Notes: generated by a model from the sequence alone, not told the origin. 64,000 nucleotides of DNA from Bacillus_BD sp963787345 (GCA_963787345.1 CAWBCW010000009.1:20916-84915), one strand, 5' to 3'; shown: positions 34,844 through 43,535, counted from the stretch's first letter. Made by a program: numbers and translations.

Positions 34844-35113
34844 ATGAAACGAGGTAGTATAGGTTCACTAGTGACTGTAGGTATTGGAATTGGCGCAGCT
34901 GCGACATGGTTAGCAAATAAACCAAATCGTATTCAAGCTAAAACTTTTCTAAGACAATGGAAACGGAAGGTAACACCCACTCCATATTCTGAAAACACAC
35001 AGCGTGTGATTGAAAAGGGTGGAAATCCCCATCCACAGGATATTGAGGATAACGAAATGGTTAGCGAGGGCGCGATGTATGCAGTAGATTACTATAACGA
35101 AAAAATGCAGTAA
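34844..35113 (+). CDS. Small protein with N-terminal membrane anchor (89 aa)
   Basis: The 89-residue protein has one N-terminal hydrophobic stretch (GSLVTVGIGIGAAATWLA) followed by a basic, then acidic, hydrophilic tail with GGNPHPQDIEDNEMVSEGAM. I do not recognise it. AAAGGAGG precedes the ATG. A consensus sigma-B promoter lies about 70 nt upstream, so it is likely a membrane-associated stress protein. Confidence 0.72.
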   Translation: MKRGSIGSLVTVGIGIGAAATWLANKPNRIQAKTFLRQWKRKVTPTPYSENTQRVIEKGGNPHPQDIEDNEMVSEGAMYAVDYYNEKMQ

Positions 35114-35118
35114 TGAAA

Positions 35119-35151
35119 GAATGGTTGGGGAACAAGTTCCTCAACCATTCT
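35119..35151 (+). terminator. Terminator of the 89-residue protein gene
   Basis: A perfect AGAATGGTTG.../...CAACCATTCT hairpin five nt after the stop. Confidence 0.75.
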
Positions 35152-35214
35152 CTTGTGAAGTGACAAATGAATTCCTCTCTTGTATTTAACTGGATACGTT
35201 TTTACTACACAAAA

Positions 35215-35242
35215 GGAGCCTGCACAAAACGGTGCAGGCTCC
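35215..35242 (-). terminator. Terminator of the small KGG-type gene
   Basis: A perfect 11-bp stem GGAGCCTGCAC/GTGCAGGCTCC is followed on the minus strand by TTTT. It starts four nt after the corrected stop codon at 35247-35249. Confidence 0.8.
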
Positions 35243-35246
35243 TTCT

Positions 35247-35401
35247 CTATTCATCAAACTGCTTAGTTCTTGATTTCGTTGGCTGTGACGTGATTTTCTG
35301 CTTTTTTCTCCATTTCCTTGATTGGATTCTTTATCTTGATATACAGCATCTCCTCGTCCTTTTTCCCCATGAACCTTTTCAGTATTTTTATGGTTAACCA
35401 T
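35247..35401 (-). pseudogene. Small GsiB/KGG-like protein, frame broken by one base
   Basis: From an ATG at 35401 (AAAGGGGGA upstream) the frame reads HKNTEKVHGEKGRGDAVYQD then NGEKSRKSRHSQR, a degenerate relative of the KGG repeats of the next gene. It then runs on through the terminator. Adding one A to the A3 run at 35274-35276 (minus strand) gives KSRTKQFDE and a TAG just before the hairpin, with a total of 52 codons. The intact gene would encode 51 residues. The break is therefore probably a read error. Confidence 0.6.
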
Positions 35402-35461
35402 TTGATATTCCCCCTTTAATGTTTTAGTCATCAGATTAAAAAAGTAACTTTACGAAAGCTG

Positions 35462-35851
35462 TTATTCATCTTCATCACGCTGTTTACTGCGTGATTTCCC
35501 GCCCTTTTCTCCATTTTTTTCATAGAATTCTTTATCATGGTTTTCAGCAGTTGCTTCTCCACCTTTGCGGCCAATCTCCTGATAAAATTCTTTATCATGA
35601 TTTTCGGCGGTTGCTTCTCCGCCTTTTTGACCAATCTCTTGATAAAATTCTTTATCATGATTCTCGGCAGTTGCTTCTCCACCTTTTTGACCAATCTCCT
35701 GATAAAATTCTTTATCATGATTTTCCGCGGTTGCTTCTCCACCTTTTTGACCAATCTCTTGATAAAATTCTCTATCATGTTTTTCAGCGGTTGCTTGTCC
35801 GCCTTTACGTCCTCTTTCTTCCATGCTCATATTTTTGTTTTTGTCAGCCAT
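35462..35851 (-). CDS. KGG-repeat (GsiB-like) general stress protein
   Basis: The 129-residue hydrophilic protein has five to six tandem repeats of 20 residues built on KGGEATAENHDKEFYQEIGQ. The same repeat is visible in DNA as near-identical 60-bp units. The KGG motif family includes GsiB of B. subtilis, a strongly sigma-B-dependent hydrophilin-like protein thought to protect the cell during dehydration. GGAGG precedes the ATG. No convincing nearby sigma-B box was found; a GTTTAG-N14-TGGTAA match lies more than 200 nt upstream. Confidence 0.88.
   Translation of the reverse strand: MADKNKNMSMEERGRKGGQATAEKHDREFYQEIGQKGGEATAENHDKEFYQEIGQKGGEATAENHDKEFYQEIGQKGGEATAENHDKEFYQEIGRKGGEATAENHDKEFYEKNGEKGGKSRSKQRDEDE
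35518..35820 (-). repeat. Five 60-bp tandem repeats within the KGG gene
   Basis: Near-identical 60-bp units, each coding one KGG repeat, lie at about 35520-35820. Mismatches are mostly at third positions, so the repeat is kept by selection on the protein. Confidence 0.85.
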
Positions 35852-36235
35852 TTAAAATTTCCTCCTTTAATGTTCTTTATTCATCAGTTCGGAAAAATAA
35901 AAATGCTTCATGTTACTTATGTCTCCCCACCTAGGATAGAAACTGAGGTACTAATGAAATGTCTATCAGCTTTTTGTTAGAATTCCATCCCTATACCCCC
36001 TTCTTCTCGAAAATGTGGTTCGTCAGGTTATCTTCATGTAACCTTACTTATGTATTACCACTAATCTCGGAATCCTAAACTCTCTTATTTTGTTTTAATA
36101 GATTTTGTTTTTACAGAACTCCCTGAACGAGAAAGCCCACTGCTTCAGCTGTCGGAGTAGTCAGCCCTAGCCGCTTGATGATGAATCCCAACGATTCTTA
36201 AAGCGGAAATTTTCCATTTCTGATTTCACACAGAA
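35852..36235. other. Intergenic stretch with an IS200/IS605-end remnant
   Basis: No gene was recognised. GAAAGCCCACTGCTTCAGC and the following GTCGGAGTAGTC, near 36130-36162, resemble the hairpin end of IS200/IS605-type elements (GCCCACTGC paired with GCTGTCGG imperfectly). It is probably an old element end. Confidence 0.35.
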
Positions 36236-36265
36236 TAGTGGTATTCGCAACAGCGAATACCACTA
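36236..36265 (-). terminator. Terminator of cls
   Basis: A perfect 13-bp stem (36236-36248 with 36253-36265) overlaps the cls stop codon. Confidence 0.75.
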
Positions 36266-37764
36266 TAGAACACCTGAAAACAGCCGGGCAAACGATTCTT
36301 TCCATCTAACAGATATACTTCTTTTTTTAAATTCTACTGGATGAATGCGCCGGCATTCCTTTAAGTCTTCTTCATAACCGGATACTAAATCAAGGATGGA
36401 TTCTGTCCCTATTAAAAACAAATTGACTTCAAAGTTCAAATGAAAGCTTCGCATATCTAGATTAGCGGTTCCAATTGATGCCAAGTCGCCATCAACAATC
36501 ATAATTTTTTTATGGAGGAACCCTTTTTGATAGGAATAAACTTCGATTCCAGCACGCAACAGTTCAGGAAAGTAAGACTGGGTGGCATATTGGGTAAGAA
36601 AGCTATCATTGGTTTCAGGCACCATTAGGCGAACCCGAATGCCTTTACGTGCCGCGACCCTAAGGGCTGTTCGAATAGCCTGATCTGGAATAAAGTATGG
36701 TGTCGCAATCAGAATCGATTCGGTTGCACAGGAGATCATTGCATAGAAATGGTCACCCATATCCCCCGTTTCGGGGCCTGTTGCGACAACTTGAACCTGT
36801 CCATCTCCAACTGTGGATACCGGCTTCGTATAACGTTCATCAGCAAATAGCCTCTCACCGCAAACAAACTTCCAATCCAATAAAAAAACAGCATGTAGCA
36901 TTTGCACAGCTTCTCCTTCCAGCATGACATGGGTATCACACCAAAAGCCAAACTCGTCGTTTTCACCAAGATATTCTACCCCGACATTTAGCCCTCCGAC
37001 AAATCCAACCTTCCCATCAATGACAATGATTTTTCGATGATTGCGAAAGTTAAACTTTTGATGAAACCATCCCGTTTTTATCGGTAAAAAAGGCTGGATT
37101 TTAATCCCAGACTCCTCTATTTTTTTAATTTCGGATTGTGAAAGGGAAAGGCTCCCAAAAGCATCGTAGATCAGCCGGACTTCAACCCCTGCTTGCACTT
37201 TATCCATTAAGATGTCAATGATCTCCTGCCCTAATCGATCATACCGGAAAATATAATACTCCAGATGGATAAAGGATTTGGCTTCTTTTAGTTTCCGTTT
37301 AATTTCCCGGAATGTTTCTTCCCCATTTAGTAAGATCTTCGTCATCGTGTTCTGATTTTGCCCCGTTAAGGTCACCCGTTCTAAATAGCTAGCAAAACAG
37401 CGCTGGCGGTCATTAAGCTCAGACAAATCCAGCGGTCTCTGCTTTTACTGAGCGCTTCGAATAATTTCCGGTCACTGCTGCGCTTCCTTTTAAAGCGTTC
37501 TCCTTTGAATTGTAATTGACCGGAGTATACATAGAAGATATAGCCTAATACAGGCAATAGCACTAAAATGTACGTCCATAAAAGGGTGTTTTGTGCCGAG
37601 CGATTTTCAAGCCATAAAGATGTCACCGTATAAAAAATGATGACTCCATAAAAAGTAGCACAAAGAATTTTCCACCTAGACGGGAGGTCGGTTAAAAAGA
37701 CCAAGTAGCAAAAAGGAATCATCACGATGACAAAGAAAAATTCAACGTATTTTATTTTCATCAC
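36263..37764 (-). pseudogene. cls: Cardiolipin synthase, split by a one-base loss
   Basis: The 5' part (37764 to about 37430) encodes two membrane helices and the basic linker (LLPVLGYIFYVYSGQLQFKG). The 3' part (37426-36263) encodes both phospholipase D motifs (HRKIIVIDGKVGFVGGLNVG and HKKIMIVDGDLASIGTANLD). Together they make a 500-residue Cls of ordinary length. The frame breaks at the G-run 37429-37430. One added G gives RDRW-DLSELNDRQRCFAS, the usual Cls sequence. The enzyme condenses two phosphatidylglycerols to cardiolipin. The break is probably a sequencing error. If real, a TTG inside the overlap could start a second polypeptide. Confidence 0.85.
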
Positions 37765-37795
37765 GATGCTCTCCCTACATCTTATTTACTATTAA

Positions 37796-37821
37796 AAACC
37801 CTTAATCAAAAAATATGAAAC
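37796..37821 (-). promoter_or_regulatory. Sigma-B promoter for cls
   Basis: Minus strand: GTTTCA, 14-nt spacer, GGGTTT; 32 nt upstream of the ATG. Confidence 0.6.
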
Positions 37822-37897
37822 TAAATATAAATGGAGCCCGACCCCGAATGCATAAATGCAGTACGCATTGGAGGTTAGGCTGACAAGAGAGACTTTT

Positions 37898-39199
37898 TTA
37901 ACTTTTTTTCACTTCCAAATACCCGATGTGATAGCCATCAGATTCATGAATCTTAAATACATATCCTTCCGCTTCCACTTCCGCACCGGCAACCTCTTTC
38001 GTATCGGATGTTTGTGTAAGAAACCAGCCGCCAATCGTATCCACATCTTCAGCGGATAAGTGGGTTCCAAGTAGCTCGTTTACATCCCGAATGGATAATT
38101 TAGCATCGACGATATAATGATTCGCTGTTATGGTACGAATCTCCGCCACTTCCCCTGTATCAAATTCATCTCTTACCTCACCAATAATTTCTTCGATAAT
38201 ATCTTCAACCGTAATTAATCCAGAGGTACCTCCATATTCATCCAGTAGAATCGCCATATGGGTCTGTTCTTTTTGCATTCTGATCAATAAATCATGAATC
38301 GGTATGGTTTCGATGACTTGAATAATGGGCTGAATAAAGGATGTGATGTCCCCAGTTAGATGAGACCCTTTCATCATGATTTTTGCCGTTAAAAACATTT
38401 TAACGTTCATCATACCAAGAACATGGTCTTTATCCCCGTCCACGACTGGATAACGGGTAAATGGTTCTGTATTCAGCTTATGAACAATCTCTTGCATCGT
38501 ATCATCAACCGATATACAGCTCATTTCCACGCGGGGCACCATGATCTCTTTTGCTAATCTCTCATCAAATTCAAAAATATTGTTGACATATTTCCATTCA
38601 TTTTCGTTAATTTCCCCGCTTTCATAGCTTTCTGCCAGGAGGATCCGCAATTCTTCTTCCGAGTGTGCCAATTCATGTTCGGTCGCAGGCTTTAAACCAA
38701 AAATCCCAACAAGTAAACGAGAGGAATGGTTAAAGGCCCAAATAAACGGATACATAATTTTGTAAAATAAAATGATGGGTTTGGAAAAGAGCAGCGTGAC
38801 CTCCTCGGCCTTTTGGATTGCGACTGTTTTTGGTGCCAGTTCCCCTGCGACTACATGGATAAAGGTAACGATAGAAAAGGCAAGAGCAAAGGATATAATA
38901 TGTGTAACAGCTTCATTCAGATTAAATGACGCTAATAATGGATGAAAAACCTTTTCTACTGTAGGCTCTCCCAACCATCCAAGTCCTAATGCCGTAACCG
39001 TGATTCCGAGTTGACAGGCTGATAGATATTCATCAAGATGATTCACGACCTTTATCGCTGAGTCAGCATTCTTTTTCCCTTCAGTCCTCAATTGTTCCAG
39101 CCGGGAAGTTCGGACTTTTACAATGGCAAACTCGGTCGCGACAAAGAATGCAGTTAAGATGATTAATAGGGCGATGATCAATAAGTTTATCAGTACCAT
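37898..39199 (-). CDS. CNNM/CorC-type hemolysin-family transporter (copy 2)
   Basis: The 433-residue protein has the same three parts as copy 1 (14896-16191): CNNM domain, CBS pair (DEYGGTSGLITVEDIIEEII) and CorC/HlyC domain (DTIGGWFLTQTSDTKE). The two align from end to end with few gaps. It probably exports magnesium or another divalent cation. A terminator separates it from the upstream MscS-like gene. Its nearness to the sigma-B targets suggests a stress role, but no sigma-B box was found. Confidence 0.9.
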   Translation of the reverse strand: MVLINLLIIALLIILTAFFVATEFAIVKVRTSRLEQLRTEGKKNADSAIKVVNHLDEYLSACQLGITVTALGLGWLGEPTVEKVFHPLLASFNLNEAVTHIISFALAFSIVTFIHVVAGELAPKTVAIQKAEEVTLLFSKPIILFYKIMYPFIWAFNHSSRLLVGIFGLKPATEHELAHSEEELRILLAESYESGEINENEWKYVNNIFEFDERLAKEIMVPRVEMSCISVDDTMQEIVHKLNTEPFTRYPVVDGDKDHVLGMMNVKMFLTAKIMMKGSHLTGDITSFIQPIIQVIETIPIHDLLIRMQKEQTHMAILLDEYGGTSGLITVEDIIEEIIGEVRDEFDTGEVAEIRTITANHYIVDAKLSIRDVNELLGTHLSAEDVDTIGGWFLTQTSDTKEVAGAEVEAEGYVFKIHESDGYHIGYLEVKKS

Positions 39200-39245
39200 T
39201 GGGTATCAATCCCTCCTGTATGTTCACCTTTACTAGCTAAAAATG

Positions 39246-39279
39246 AACACTCCGAAATCGTTGAGCGTTTCGGAGTGTT
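39246..39279 (-). terminator. Terminator of the MscS-like gene
   Basis: A perfect 12-bp stem AACACTCCGAAA/TTTCGGAGTGTT lies just after the stop codon at 39290. Confidence 0.8.
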
Positions 39280-39289
39280 ATGGTCAAAT

Positions 39290-40798
39290 CTATAGATTAT
39301 TATTTTCCTTATCCAATTTATCGTCTAGTTTACCTAAATACTTTGCGGCAAAATCCTTTCCACCGAGGCCGAATGCGAGACCAAACGCTAGCGCCAAGCC
39401 GCCTAAGGTGAGAATAAAGGCAGCATTTACAATGGAATGGGCTACACCCAGTTGATCTAATGCCATGAACACAGTAATCACAAAGATCGTATATTTTGCT
39501 ATCGCTGCTAGAGTGCGAGAGTAATTGTGTTTGATCATATTTTGTAAAATACGCTGTATTAACTGGCCTAAATATAAACCAATCCCTAAGATAAATAGGG
39601 CTGCAAACAGCATTGGCAGATAGGCAATGACCCCTGTTGCCAAGGTAACGAAGAAATCTAAATGAACAATCTGTAAGGCTTCTGCCGTAAATAGTAAAAT
39701 AACAACCACTTTAGCAATCATGCCTACGATTTGAGACAGAGTGTACTTCGGTTGCGCCGAGGTTAATGGGCCGATCCCTATCTGTTGAGAGACGCTATCA
39801 AGCTTTAAACGCCAAAGCATTTGTGTGACCATTCTTTCCACCCATTTTCCAAGCCATACTCCTACTAATAACAGGATAATAGCTACTACGATGTTTGGGA
39901 TCAGTGTCAACACATCCTGTAGCATCGCAATGGCCGGATCCGCAATTCCTTTTAGTTCTAGTTTTTCTAAAGCTGTAATAATAGTTGGAATTAAGATGAG
40001 GATAAACACAATATTTCCAATCATACTGGATAAACTAGTTTCTTCTTCCTTTTTGAATAAACCAAACCGCTGTCCGAGTTTGTCCGTCCCTGTACTTTTT
40101 AAAAAGTTTGTTAAAATATCACGAACGACTTTTGCGATTAGCCAGCCGATAAACACAATAATTGCAGCAGCAAATAACTTAGGAATAAAAGCTATGATTG
40201 TGGAAAGTGCATTTGAGAATGGTTCTGAAATACCTTCCATTTGCAAGGCGCCCAATACCCCTGGTAGAAATAGCAGGAGTACAAAGTAGAAGATTACTTT
40301 AGAAGCATTATCCACTTTGATGCCAGCTTCTAGTTCACTCGTTGTCATTTTCCATTTTACTAGCTTACGTTCTAAATGAATCATGTCTGCGCCTTTTTTA
40401 AAGAGAAGACGAAGTACAGTGGCAATCACCCAAGCAAGTAATAGAATTAAAGCTGCTTTTAATAGATTCGGAATAGCAGACGTCATGATCGAGACCATGG
40501 TTACGAGTGGTTCTGCGATTAGGCTTAGTTGAAGCATATTGAAAAAGATAATCCACACCACAATTAATAAGGTATAGTAAACAATTTTCCCAATAATGAA
40601 TTCAATCGAGTATTTTCTATTTCCGAAATCTGAAAAAAGTTTATTATCTAAACTTGTTTTCTTTAGTGCAGCCTCTACACTCTTTCCAATTCCTTTAGCG
40701 ACCAGCCAGCCAATCAATAAGACAAGCAGCGCTAATAGTAGGTTGGGGATTTGATTGATGTATATTTGCCAACCATCTGTCATATCTCTTAAACTCAT
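39290..40798 (-). CDS. Mechanosensitive-channel-like protein with TM-helix repeats
   Basis: The 502-residue membrane protein contains about four related units of a TM helix followed by LLLLAWVIATVLRLLFKKG or ALFILGIGLYLGQLIQRIL. It ends with an MscS-like pore strand GGLALAFGLAFGLGGKDFAA. The family includes small mechanosensitive channels and conserved TM_helix-repeat proteins. Channel activity is inferred. A near-perfect sigma-B promoter 48 nt upstream points to osmotic or membrane stress. Confidence 0.82.
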   Translation of the reverse strand: MSLRDMTDGWQIYINQIPNLLLALLVLLIGWLVAKGIGKSVEAALKKTSLDNKLFSDFGNRKYSIEFIIGKIVYYTLLIVVWIIFFNMLQLSLIAEPLVTMVSIMTSAIPNLLKAALILLLAWVIATVLRLLFKKGADMIHLERKLVKWKMTTSELEAGIKVDNASKVIFYFVLLLFLPGVLGALQMEGISEPFSNALSTIIAFIPKLFAAAIIVFIGWLIAKVVRDILTNFLKSTGTDKLGQRFGLFKKEEETSLSSMIGNIVFILILIPTIITALEKLELKGIADPAIAMLQDVLTLIPNIVVAIILLLVGVWLGKWVERMVTQMLWRLKLDSVSQQIGIGPLTSAQPKYTLSQIVGMIAKVVVILLFTAEALQIVHLDFFVTLATGVIAYLPMLFAALFILGIGLYLGQLIQRILQNMIKHNYSRTLAAIAKYTIFVITVFMALDQLGVAHSIVNAAFILTLGGLALAFGLAFGLGGKDFAAKYLGKLDDKLDKENNNL

Positions 40799-40846
40799 TT
40801 AACATCTCTCCTTTTCTCTTTTTTTCGAATTCGTTCGGTAATTGTA

Positions 40847-40872
40847 ATACCCCCCTTCAAATAATTTCAAAC
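40847..40872 (-). promoter_or_regulatory. Sigma-B promoter for the MscS-like gene
   Basis: Minus strand: GTTTGA, 14-nt spacer, GGGTAT. Confidence 0.8.
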
Positions 40873-41029
40873 CTTACTAACTTAGTTACGTTTTTTATAA
40901 TTTTTTAGAAATAAAGGTTTCACCTCCCCTTTCAATGGGAATATAATCAGCAGTTCAATTTTTAGAAGGAGGTTACAACAGCTTCAAAAAACCTATCAAA
41001 AGTTAAATTAAAAGGAGCTTTCTATTCTC

Positions 41030-41058
41030 TTGACATTCCCTTTTCGAATATTTAAAAT
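41030..41058 (+). promoter_or_regulatory. Sigma-A promoter of the TnpB-like gene
   Basis: TTGACA, 17-nt spacer, TAAAAT; a near-consensus housekeeping promoter 40 nt upstream of the ATG. Confidence 0.75.
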
Positions 41059-41097
41059 AGGCTTAAGGAACAAGTGTTCGATAAGAGGGAGAATGAC

Positions 41098-42666
41098 ATG
41101 AAGATCACTAAAGTAGTGTTATTAGAGGCAGATCAACCAACCGAATGGGGACCATTAAATCAGTTAATGACGGTCTTTTGTTCCGCTTTACGGTTTGCTT
41201 TTAATCGTTTAGTGGAAGGAGAAGGCGAGAAAGATCTCATTAAAAAGGTAAATGCGCTCTTTCATTTGAATAAACGATATGCAGAAGATGCTGTCATGCA
41301 GGCAAAAGCGGTGCTTTCTAGTCAAAAAGAATTATTGCCGATTCGATTAGAAGGCGTACAGGCAAAAATTCAAAAAACAGAACAAAAAATAGACGATTAC
41401 CAAACCAAAAGAAAAACACCAAAAAATGTATCATTGGAAATTTGTTTGGAAGGATTGAATGCCCGTCTCGCCAAGCTAAAAGAAAAAGAAGCGGTTCTTT
41501 TAAAACATCAAAAAGAAGAGACGATTCCTTCTGTTATCTTTGGTGGGAAGAAGAACTTTTATGAACGTTTGAAAGGGAAAATCACCAACGAGGAGTGGAA
41601 GGAATTACGTTCGAATACGCTCTACTCTCGTGGGGATCGATCGAAGAAAGGAAATTTGAATACGAGAATCACATTTGATGACCAAGACCAGCGATTTTAT
41701 TTAGAAGTGGCCAATCCGCTTCTTGCAGAAAAAGGGAAACGCAGTCCCCGTTTACGATTCCGTCTTCGTATTCCTGAGAAATATTACGATGAAATAGTGG
41801 AGGTCGTATTACCTGAGGTGATAGGCGTTAATTCAAAGGGCAAGCCAATTGAAGAATATCAGGTGTATTCGATTGAAGTTAAACGGAAACAGAAAAAGTA
41901 TTATGCTCATATCACCTATGATGTGGATACTCCTGATACGGAATTAAGTTGGAATGAAAAAATCACATCGCATCTTGTGGCTGGGATTGATGTCAATATT
42001 GACCGCGTAGCTGTCTCTATTTTAACGAAGCAGGGGAATTGGCTGGAAAGCAAAACGTTCTATTGTCATGAAATGGAATATGTCCGAAGTCATAAAAGAA
42101 ACAACATTTCGGGTGAACTAGCGAAACAAATCATCGATTATTTATTGAGTTGCAATGTTGGAGCTTTCGTTTTAGAAGATATTAGGTTAAAACAAGACCA
42201 TGATACGAATCATCGTTTTAATCGTTGGACGCATTCCTTTGCCAAAAACAAGCTACAAAAAGCGCTGATTTTAAGAGGCTTAAAGTTTGGCTTTCATATC
42301 AAAAAAGTCAATCCTGCTTATACTTCGGTGATTGGCCGATTTAAATACGCTAAGATGTATGGTTTATCTGTACATGAGGCTGCTTCTTTCGTGATTGGAA
42401 GAAGAGGGTTAGACTTTAGTGAAAAAGTACCAAAGGAATTAATCCAGCAACTAAAAGAAAAGGTAAAACCTCATTTGATTTCCCTTCTTGGGTCAATGGA
42501 AGAATCTGAGAAGCAATCAAACAAAGGGAAACAAAGACGCCGGTTTATAGGCATGACGCTCAAAAAGGTTGAACATTTCAAGGAAAACCATAGCTGGACC
42601 TTATGGAATGTGGTCCATAAAACGTTAATTAGAAAGAACCAGGAATTAAAATTGAAGGAGGTGTAA
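41098..42666 (+). CDS. TnpB-like RNA-guided nuclease family protein, non-canonical RuvC-III
   Basis: The 522-residue protein starts at ATG 41098 (AGAGGGAG upstream). Residues 1-290 are the helical/WED-like part, with a coiled coil around 85-145. The RuvC domain follows: motif I in VAGIDVNIDRVAVSIL (Asp298), motif II in AFVLEDIRL (Glu360), and a third part VNPAYTSVIGRFKYAKMYGL then SVHEAASFVIGRRG. The usual zinc finger and DRDxNAA motif are absent; His426/Glu427 occupy the third catalytic position. No TnpA transposase is present, so this is an IS1341-like, TnpB-only element. TnpB proteins cut DNA guided by an RNA from the element's right end. Confidence 0.85.
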   Translation: MKITKVVLLEADQPTEWGPLNQLMTVFCSALRFAFNRLVEGEGEKDLIKKVNALFHLNKRYAEDAVMQAKAVLSSQKELLPIRLEGVQAKIQKTEQKIDDYQTKRKTPKNVSLEICLEGLNARLAKLKEKEAVLLKHQKEETIPSVIFGGKKNFYERLKGKITNEEWKELRSNTLYSRGDRSKKGNLNTRITFDDQDQRFYLEVANPLLAEKGKRSPRLRFRLRIPEKYYDEIVEVVLPEVIGVNSKGKPIEEYQVYSIEVKRKQKKYYAHITYDVDTPDTELSWNEKITSHLVAGIDVNIDRVAVSILTKQGNWLESKTFYCHEMEYVRSHKRNNISGELAKQIIDYLLSCNVGAFVLEDIRLKQDHDTNHRFNRWTHSFAKNKLQKALILRGLKFGFHIKKVNPAYTSVIGRFKYAKMYGLSVHEAASFVIGRRGLDFSEKVPKELIQQLKEKVKPHLISLLGSMEESEKQSNKGKQRRRFIGMTLKKVEHFKENHSWTLWNVVHKTLIRKNQELKLKEV

Positions 42667-42880
42667 TCCTGGTGCTAAAAACTTTGCGGTAAACTGACCT
42701 GGAAGGAATGGTTTTCCGCCCCAAAACTGGCTCTAACAGAGCGCCGCAGATCGTCTTGTACAACAGGTACATGACAAGGATTCAACCCTCTTTCTGACGG
42801 AATGGCGTGAGAGTCGCCACAGTAGGTCCCTTTTTCTTGGTTCAGGGGCGAAATGTAGATTTTTATAAGTTTTAGTAACC
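42667..42880 (+). ncRNA. Probable omega-RNA (right end of the TnpB element)
   Basis: About 210 nt directly after tnpB contain several stem-loops: CTTGTAC/GTACATGACAAG (about 42755-42780), TGGCG/CGCCA (about 42803-42820), and GCTCTAACAGAGC. The region lacks an ORF, and the next gene has its own ribosome site at its end. A TnpB guide RNA is normally made from exactly this position. The exact 3' boundary and guide are not defined. Confidence 0.45.
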
Positions 42881-42890
42881 AGGAGCAAAG

Positions 42891-43118
42891 ATGAATAAAA
42901 AAACATTTTTAGCAAGTGGATTGGCCGCGTTACTAACATTTGGCGGTTTAGCTGGATGTGGGGATGGGATTGACCAAGATAATGGCCTTAGTGATGGAGA
43001 GCAAAAAGATGAGTTAGATAACGATACAAAGAAGGAAGCCGGCGCTACCTTAGAGGAGGCGAACGACAATTTACAAGAGGCTAAGAAGAATGTTGAGGAA
43101 AATTTAAAAGAGCAATAA
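42891..43118 (+). CDS. Small lipoprotein with acidic helical tail
   Basis: The 75-residue protein has a lipoprotein signal ending LAGC-GDG, then a charged mature part (DQDNGLSDGEQKDELDND, EEANDNLQEAKKNVEEN). AGGAG lies just before the ATG, in sequence that may be the end of the TnpB element. It is anchored outside the membrane; the role is unknown. A decayed partial copy follows at 43125-43187. Confidence 0.75.
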   Translation: MNKKTFLASGLAALLTFGGLAGCGDGIDQDNGLSDGEQKDELDNDTKKEAGATLEEANDNLQEAKKNVEENLKEQ

Positions 43119-43124
43119 ATCGGT

Positions 43125-43187
43125 AAGGGTGTCGATCAAGTTAATGGGGTTAGTGTTGGGGAAAAGAAGGATAAAAATAGTCCCTAA
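43125..43187 (+). pseudogene. Partial duplicate of the small lipoprotein tail
   Basis: The frame KGVDQVNGVSVGEKKDKNSP ends at a stop and resembles DGIDQDNGLSDGEQKDEL in the lipoprotein just before it. It lacks a start and a lipobox. Confidence 0.45.
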
Positions 43188-43193
43188 AGACAA

Positions 43194-43219
43194 GTTTAGA
43201 TCCCTTTAGCAAAGGGTAA
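43194..43219 (+). promoter_or_regulatory. Sigma-B promoter for csbD
   Basis: GTTTAG, 14-nt spacer, GGGTAA; 38 nt upstream of the ATG. Confidence 0.82.
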
Positions 43220-43257
43220 TAGACAGATAGGAACAAATAAGACAAGGAGGGTATGAC

Positions 43258-43428
43258 ATGAACAAAGATAAACTTAAAGGAAGTCTTAATCAGGTAAAGG
43301 GTGAGGCAAAAGAGCAATGGGGGAAAGCAACCAATGACCGTTCAACAGAAAAGGAAGGAAAACTGGATAAAGTGAAGGGAAAAGTCCAGGAAGGCCTGGG
43401 GAAAGTAAAGGAAAAATGGCATAACTGA
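43258..43428 (+). CDS. csbD: CsbD-family general stress protein (56 aa)
   Basis: The 56-residue protein is short and hydrophilic. The CsbD pattern is clear: MNKDKLKGSLNQVKGEAKEQ then WGKATNDRSTEKEGKLDKVK and GKVQEGLGKVKEKW. AAGGAGG precedes the ATG. CsbD of B. subtilis is sigma-B controlled; its function is unknown. The strong sigma-B promoter just upstream agrees. Confidence 0.92.
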   Translation: MNKDKLKGSLNQVKGEAKEQWGKATNDRSTEKEGKLDKVKGKVQEGLGKVKEKWHN

Positions 43429-43535
43429 TTTTCTAAGAGCGGTTCTTTCCAACACAAAGAAGAGGCCTCCATCTCTTCTTTGTGTTGGGTTCCCTCCCAC
43501 TTCACCTAAACTATACAACGAAAGGAGAATGAAGC

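Noticed and set aside
35518..35820. Regular 60-bp repeats as a CRISPR array
   Set aside because: The units are contiguous without unique spacers and code for the KGG protein repeats.
35491..35980. Two overlapping plus-strand frames of 147 codons opposite the KGG gene
   Set aside because: They are mirror frames of the 60-bp repeats; no ribosome site, and the opposite strand has a well-known family.
35990..36100. Possible sigma-B box for the KGG gene
   Set aside because: The nearest full match is over 200 nt upstream with a poor -10; not listed as a promoter.
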